DNA of 64,000 nucleotides from DASSUC01 sp035649895 (GTDB taxonomy: Bacteria; Actinomycetota; Actinomycetes; Mycobacteriales; Micromonosporaceae): positions 1 to 64,000 of the forward strand of contig DASRIS010000135.1 of the NCBI GenBank assembly GCA_035649895.1, read 5' to 3'. Positions 61,001 to 64,000 of the stretch are shown piece after piece. Numbering within the stretch: position 1 is the first letter of the stretch; each line of letters starts with the position of its first letter. The notes below the pieces were generated by a model that saw only the letters and a program-made list of their open reading frames with translations, had not been told where the DNA came from and searched no databases. The position numbers and the translations under genes were made by a program.

Positions 61001-64000
61001 GTGGTGCTGGACGCGCTGCCGCTGAACGCCAACGGGAAGGTGGACCGGGCCGCCCTGCCCGACCCGGAACCGGCCGCGGGGGCAGCCGCAGCAGCAGGGG
61101 CAGCGGCAGGGACCGGGGCCGGGGCTGGGGCTGGGGCTGGGACATCGGCAGCGGCTGGGACATCGGCAGCGGCCGGGATATCGGCAGCGGCCGGGCCTAC
61201 CGGCCATGCGCCGCCGGCCGAGCCTCGCTCGCCGGTGGAGGTGCGCCTGGCCCGCATCTGGGGTGAGATCCTCGGCGCGGAGCGGGTCGGGCGCGACGAT
61301 GACTTCTTCGCCCGGGGCGGCAACTCGCTGGCAGCCACTCGACTGGTCTTCCGGGTGCGGGACGCGTTCGGGGTGGACCTGCCGTTGCTGCGGCTCTACC
61401 AGGCGCCCACGCTCGCTGGATGCGCTGCGGCGATCGACGAGCTGTCCGCGGCCCACACCGGTCCCGCTGGTCCGACCGGCCCGGCTGGCGTGGCCAGCCC
61501 TACTGGCGTGGCTAATCCCGCTGTCCCGGCTGGCCCGGCTGCCCCAGCGACCGGCGGGATCACTCGCCGGGACCGCTCGGCGTACCGCGTCGGTGGCCCG
61601 GCTGCGCCCCGGCGGGCGGCGCCGCCAGCGCCGGAGGAGCCCGCCGGGCCGGTCCGACCCGCCGCGACGATGCGGGCTGCCGAAGCAATCCGGCCTGCCG
61701 AAGCAATCCGGCCTGCCGAAGCGACCCGGCCGGCCGAGGCTGGGGCCGAGGTGGGGGCCGGGCTGCCCGCGCACCTGGTGCCGCTGGCGACCCGCAGGTG
61801 GGCCCTGTGGCGGTGGGTCTGCCTGCGCAGCGCGGGCTTCCCGTTCGCCCTGCACGACGCGCTCGCCAGCGCCGAGCTCACCGCCGCCGCCGACCGCCTG
61901 AACGCGGCCGAGGCCGCCCGAGCAGAGGGAGCGCAGGAGCTACGGCAGGCGTACCACCGTGAGCTTGCCCTCGCCGAGCGGCGGCTGGCGCACGGCCTGC
62001 ACGAGGTCGCCGCCGACCCGCGGTTCCGGGAGGCGGTCGCCTGGCAGAACCGGCACGCGCTGCTGACCGGGGTCGACGCGCTGCTGCGGCGTGACCCGCA
62101 GACCGTGCCGCGCACCGGCCGCTACCGCAAGTACGAGGCCCTGGTCGCCAGCTACCTGCAGCGTTACTGCGCCAAGAACGACACGATCGGCTTCTACGGC
62201 CCGGTCGGCTGGACCGAGATCCGCGACGGCGCGCCAGCGGTCGAGGTGCGCCCGGTGCCCGGCGGCGAGCTGGCCCGGCGCACCGTCTACTTCGAGGACT
62301 GGGCCCTGCGCGCGCTCGCCGAGCAGTACGAGACCGCGGCGCGGCCCTGGCTGGTGCCGCGCCGGATGCCGTTCGTGGACGTGTCTCTGACGCCGGAGGG
62401 CTGCTGGCTGCGCGTGCCGTTCGCCCCGCCGGTGCCGGTCAGCCCGCTGGAGGCGCAGGTTTTCCAGCTGGTCGACGGGGTGCGCAGCGCGGCCGGGATC
62501 GCCGCGGCGGCGCTGGCCGGGCCGCAGGGCGCAGGCGCCGACCGGGACCAGGTGCTGCGGGTGCTCGCCGAGCTGCACGCCGCCCGGCGGATCGCGTGGA
62601 CCCTGGACGTCGCCCCGGACGACATCCACCCCGAGCAGACCGTGCGGGCCCGGCTGTCGCAGGTCACCGACCCGGCGGTACGCGAGCCGGCGCTCGCCGC
62701 CCTGGACGAGCTGGAGGCGGCCCGGGGCGCGGTGGCGGCGGCCACCGGGGACCCGAGGGCGGTGGTCGACGCGCTCGGCCACCTGGACGAGACGTTCACC
62801 CGGCTCACCGGGGACGCGCCCACCCGGCGCGCCGGCGAGACGTACGCCGGTCGGACCCTGGTCTTCGAGGAGTGCCTGCGCCCCGACGACGTCACCTTCG
62901 GCCCCGGGCTGCTGGAGCCGCTGCGCGAGCCGCTGGAGCTGGTGCTCGAGGCGGCCCGCTGGTTCACCGCGGCCGGCGCCGCGCTGTTCCACCGGGCCTG
63001 CCTGGAGGTGTACCGGGAACGGGCCCGGGCCAGCGGGAGCCCGGTGGTGCCGTTCGCGGAGTTCTGGGTGGACGCCGGCGACCTTATCTTCAACATCCCG
63101 GACGAGCTGTCGCAGCCGCTGGTCAAGGCGTTGCAGGAGCGCTGGGCGCGGGTGCTCGCGCTGCCCCGGGGAGTGCGCCGGGTGGACCTGACCAGCGCCG
63201 CGCTGCGGGACGCGGTGCGCAAGGAGTTCTCGGTGGCCCGGCCCGGCTGGCCGGCCGCGGTCGAGCACAGCCCCGACCTGATGCTCGCGGCCAGGGACGC
63301 CGACGCGATCCGGGCCGGCGACTTCCTCGGGGTGCTCGGCGAGCTGCACCCGGGCGTGAACACCATGCGCTACGCCACCTGGGTGGCGTACCACCCCTCG
63401 CCGGAGCGCATGCGCGCGGCGGTACGCGCGGACCTCGGCCGGCCGGTGGTGGTGCTGGCCCCGACCGCGGAGCAGGGCGGCACCCCGGCGCGCCTGTCCA
63501 ACGTGCTGGTCGCCGACGACGACACCCAGCTGGTATTCGCCCACGACAGCAGCGGGTACGACCCGCGGCGGGCGCTGTTCGTGGGCGAGTGCGACCTGGT
63601 GGAGGCCGGCGGGCGGCTGGTGGTGCGCCGCCGTGGCGGCGGGGGGGACCAGGACCTGGTCGAGGTGCTCGCCGACCCGCTGTCGCTGGGCATCATCCAG
63701 CTGTTCCGGATAGTGCCGAAGGCCGCGTACACCCCCCGGGTCACCATCGACCGGCTGGTGGTGCAGCGCGAGTCCTGGACGTTCCCAGCCGGGAAGCTGG
63801 GCTTCGCCGGGATCGTCGACGAGGCGCGCCGGTTCCTCGCCGCCCGGCGCTGGGTCACCGGGTGCGGCCTGCCCCGATACGTCTTCGCGCGGACCGCTGG
63901 CGAGATGAAGCCGATCTTCGTGGACCTGGCCAACCTCGCCTCGGTCGACCTGCTGGCCCGGGCGGTGCGCCGGGCCCGGCGCAACCGCGGGGAGCACGCG
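58076..64000 (+). CDS. NRPS (C-A-T) fused to a LanB-type lantibiotic dehydratase N-terminal domain (3' end outside window)
   Basis: The frame is open from ATG 58076 to the window end: 1975 residues, no stop. The condensation domain (about 45-470) has its motif as FQHAILDGRS, with Gln for the first His. The adenylation domain (about 485-1000) has SYTSGSTGVPKG near 650; its pocket reads D-A-L-W-L-G-G-T-F-K, valine-like. The carrier domain has FFARGGNSL near 1082. After a low-complexity linker, residues from about 1230 match LanB dehydratases: LWRWVCLRSAGFPFAL, ADPRFREAVAWQN, YLQRYCAKNDTIGFYGPVGW, YAGRTLVFEECLRPDDV, LGELHPGVNT, PRVTIDRLVVQRE, GLPRYVFART and MKPIFVDL. LanB N-terminal domains glutamylate Ser/Thr from Glu-tRNA before elimination. 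ATG 58091 is an alternative start. Whether an elimination domain follows is not visible. Confidence 0.9.
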   Translation, partial: MGSGAMQVGTEGGSAAAHLAGAASGAGAARVAQAADAARVADRYALLPAQAGMLFNNLSGPAGVDIIQIVIGCPEPVDRAACEQAWRRAVERHPVLRTAFAFPRGQDPVQQVYADVDFRVEWHEVTGGAGAYLESFLRADRARPIDMSVAPVLRVSVLTAPEQHLTVVTFQHAILDGRSVQVLFAEVYADYDAVREGGDPPAFAPRPPYRDFAGWWEKQDPTADRAFWSDLLAGHAAPGPLPGQLCEPRNTAEPVSVELTLDEEVAAAVRAAAARAGVSVATMVNAAWALLLSRYRGADDVVFAVTRSCRRGTADGAEAMVGLLINSVPLRVRVRAGAKVAELLAEAAGRVAAVREHQLAPLGEIRRWAQLPTGATDTLVVFERQLIHTALTRVDPRFAGRTLTVHRQPSFPMTLYVFDEPAPRVTLIYDRCQFLPAAAERILHHVRQALVALAGDPDTRLADLALADAEEQALVTRGWNATARPYPRDATIGECFAAQAARTPDAVAVLAASGAGATAAGTTQLSYAELDAWANQLAHLLRKHGVGADDRVAVALPRDAGLVVALLAVVKAGGAYVPLDPANPPARTALVLADSGARAVLTSGELVAALPPADGVRVLALDALAADLARQPTTAPPSLARPNSLAYLSYTSGSTGVPKGVAVPHRAVLRLVHDPSFVSLGPGETLLQLAPVAFDASTLELWGSLLTGARLVVAPPGPLVLPQLAEVLREGGVTTLWLTSGLFHQVVELDVAALSGVRQLLAGGDVLAPAAVRAALRARGGQPVINGYGPTENTTFTACHRMTDPDEVPDRVPIGRPVQQTTAYVLDGRMRPVPIGVPGELYTGGDGLARGYVGRPALTAERFVPDPFGQCPGGRLYRTGDLARWRADGVLEFLGRVDAQVKIRGFRVEPGEVEAVLRGRPEVRDAVVVPRGGAEDRHLVAYLTAAEGSDPAVVVPALREYAGRALPAYLVPAAFVVLDALPLNANGKVDRAALPDPEPAAGAAAAAGAAAGTGAGAGAGAGTSAAAGTSAAAGISAAAGPTGHAPPAEPRSPVEVRLARIWGEILGAERVGRDDDFFARGGNSLAATRLVFRVRDAFGVDLPLLRLYQAPTLAGCAAAIDELSAAHTGPAGPTGPAGVASPTGVANPAVPAGPAAPATGGITRRDRSAYRVGGPAAPRRAAPPAPEEPAGPVRPAATMRAAEAIRPAEAIRPAEATRPAEAGAEVGAGLPAHLVPLATRRWALWRWVCLRSAGFPFALHDALASAELTAAADRLNAAEAARAEGAQELRQAYHRELALAERRLAHGLHEVAADPRFREAVAWQNRHALLTGVDALLRRDPQTVPRTGRYRKYEALVASYLQRYCAKNDTIGFYGPVGWTEIRDGAPAVEVRPVPGGELARRTVYFEDWALRALAEQYETAARPWLVPRRMPFVDVSLTPEGCWLRVPFAPPVPVSPLEAQVFQLVDGVRSAAGIAAAALAGPQGAGADRDQVLRVLAELHAARRIAWTLDVAPDDIHPEQTVRARLSQVTDPAVREPALAALDELEAARGAVAAATGDPRAVVDALGHLDETFTRLTGDAPTRRAGETYAGRTLVFEECLRPDDVTFGPGLLEPLREPLELVLEAARWFTAAGAALFHRACLEVYRERARASGSPVVPFAEFWVDAGDLIFNIPDELSQPLVKALQERWARVLALPRGVRRVDLTSAALRDAVRKEFSVARPGWPAAVEHSPDLMLAARDADAIRAGDFLGVLGELHPGVNTMRYATWVAYHPSPERMRAAVRADLGRPVVVLAPTAEQGGTPARLSNVLVADDDTQLVFAHDSSGYDPRRALFVGECDLVEAGGRLVVRRRGGGGDQDLVEVLADPLSLGIIQLFRIVPKAAYTPRVTIDRLVVQRESWTFPAGKLGFAGIVDEARRFLAARRWVTGCGLPRYVFARTAGEMKPIFVDLANLASVDLLARAVRRARRNRGEHA
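61139..61192 (+). repeat. 18-bp tandem repeat, three units, between A and T domains
   Basis: Three units encode GTSAAA, GTSAAA and GISAAA, preceded by a (GA)n run, in the linker before the carrier domain of the NRPS-LanB protein. In frame. Confidence 0.85.
61673..61744 (+). repeat. 18-bp tandem repeat, four units, in the carrier-LanB linker
   Basis: Units at 61673, 61691, 61709 and 61727 encode RAAEAI, RPAEAI, RPAEAT and RPAEAG. They form the flexible junction right before the LanB-like domain, after a Pro/Gly/Ala/Thr-rich stretch. Confidence 0.88.

Noticed and set aside
61940..63997. Long minus-strand open frame opposite the LanB-like region
   Set aside because: The + frame is continuous with the NRPS and carries ordered family motifs. 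The antisense translation is low-complexity His/Arg/Gln-rich.
1..64000. Search for tRNA, rRNA, integrase, transposase or replication-origin sequences
   Set aside because: None could be recognised by eye; small RNA genes might still be missed without covariance models.

Overview
The window is about 64 kb of very GC-rich DNA (roughly 70% or more by eye). Translated genes end their codons almost always in G or C, and many gene pairs overlap by 1-4 bases with purine-rich ribosome sites. This fits a large-genome filamentous actinomycete. Micromonosporaceae-like codon habits (frequent CGTAC/GTACG) are visible, but no marker gene allows a firm taxonomic call. Nearly all of the window is one large hybrid polyketide / non-ribosomal peptide biosynthetic locus. 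It is interrupted by a stretch of unrelated genes and is cut at both ends by the window.

Layout. (1) 1-4086: the 3' part of a type I PKS module in the order AT-KR-DH-ACP. (2) 4589-19724, + strand, one tightly coupled operon: an amino-acid dehydrogenase, a sulfotransferase, a substrate-binding protein without signal peptide, a thiamine-diphosphate enzyme, a FAD 2-hydroxyacid dehydrogenase and a class I aminotransferase (probably a precursor cassette), then an NRPS module C-A-T-TE, a two-gene drug-export ABC transporter and a glycosyltransferase. (3) 19.8-27.1 kb: an apparently foreign or housekeeping block with a DUF4365-type nuclease plus an unknown partner, a small lipoprotein, an aldo/keto reductase, a secreted M36 metalloprotease and a decayed AbiEii-like fragment. 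An SGNH hydrolase follows at 27152-27829. (4) 27933-39964, - strand, one long operon: adenylating enzyme, two carrier proteins, a ketosynthase, a half-size chain-length-factor-like protein, a second adenylating enzyme, a second ketosynthase, 4-hydroxymandelate synthase (HmaS), an Fe/2-oxoglutarate oxygenase, an O-methyltransferase and a 2-oxoacid dehydrogenase E1 alpha/beta pair. (5) 40324-42728, - strand: HpgT and Hmo, which with HmaS complete the 4-hydroxyphenylglycine (Hpg) route. (6) 42897-48206: a secreted SGNH hydrolase diverging from two ABC exporters across a palindrome-rich control region. (7) 48594-55755, - strand: a sulfotransferase-like protein, two cytochromes P450, a DinB-like protein, a stand-alone condensation domain and a glycosyltransferase. 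(8) 55808-64000, + strand: an SGNH paralogue, an esterase, an MbtH protein and a giant NRPS.

The most striking gene is the last one. After C-A-T (A-domain pocket read as DALWLGGTFK, valine-like) it continues without a stop into more than 740 residues with the hallmarks of the LanB-type lantibiotic dehydratase N-terminal (tRNA-Glu-dependent glutamylation) domain. This joins ribosomal-peptide dehydration chemistry to an NRPS carrier domain. The reading frame runs off the right edge, so the rest of the protein is not visible.

Taken together the locus probably makes a glycosylated, possibly sulfated, PKS-NRPS peptide containing Hpg and at least one other unusual amino acid, exported by dedicated ABC transporters. 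No pathway-specific regulator gene was recognised. A recurring oddity is in-frame tandem duplication of 15-30 bp units in domain linkers of many genes. These statements rest on motif recognition by eye; no database search was possible.
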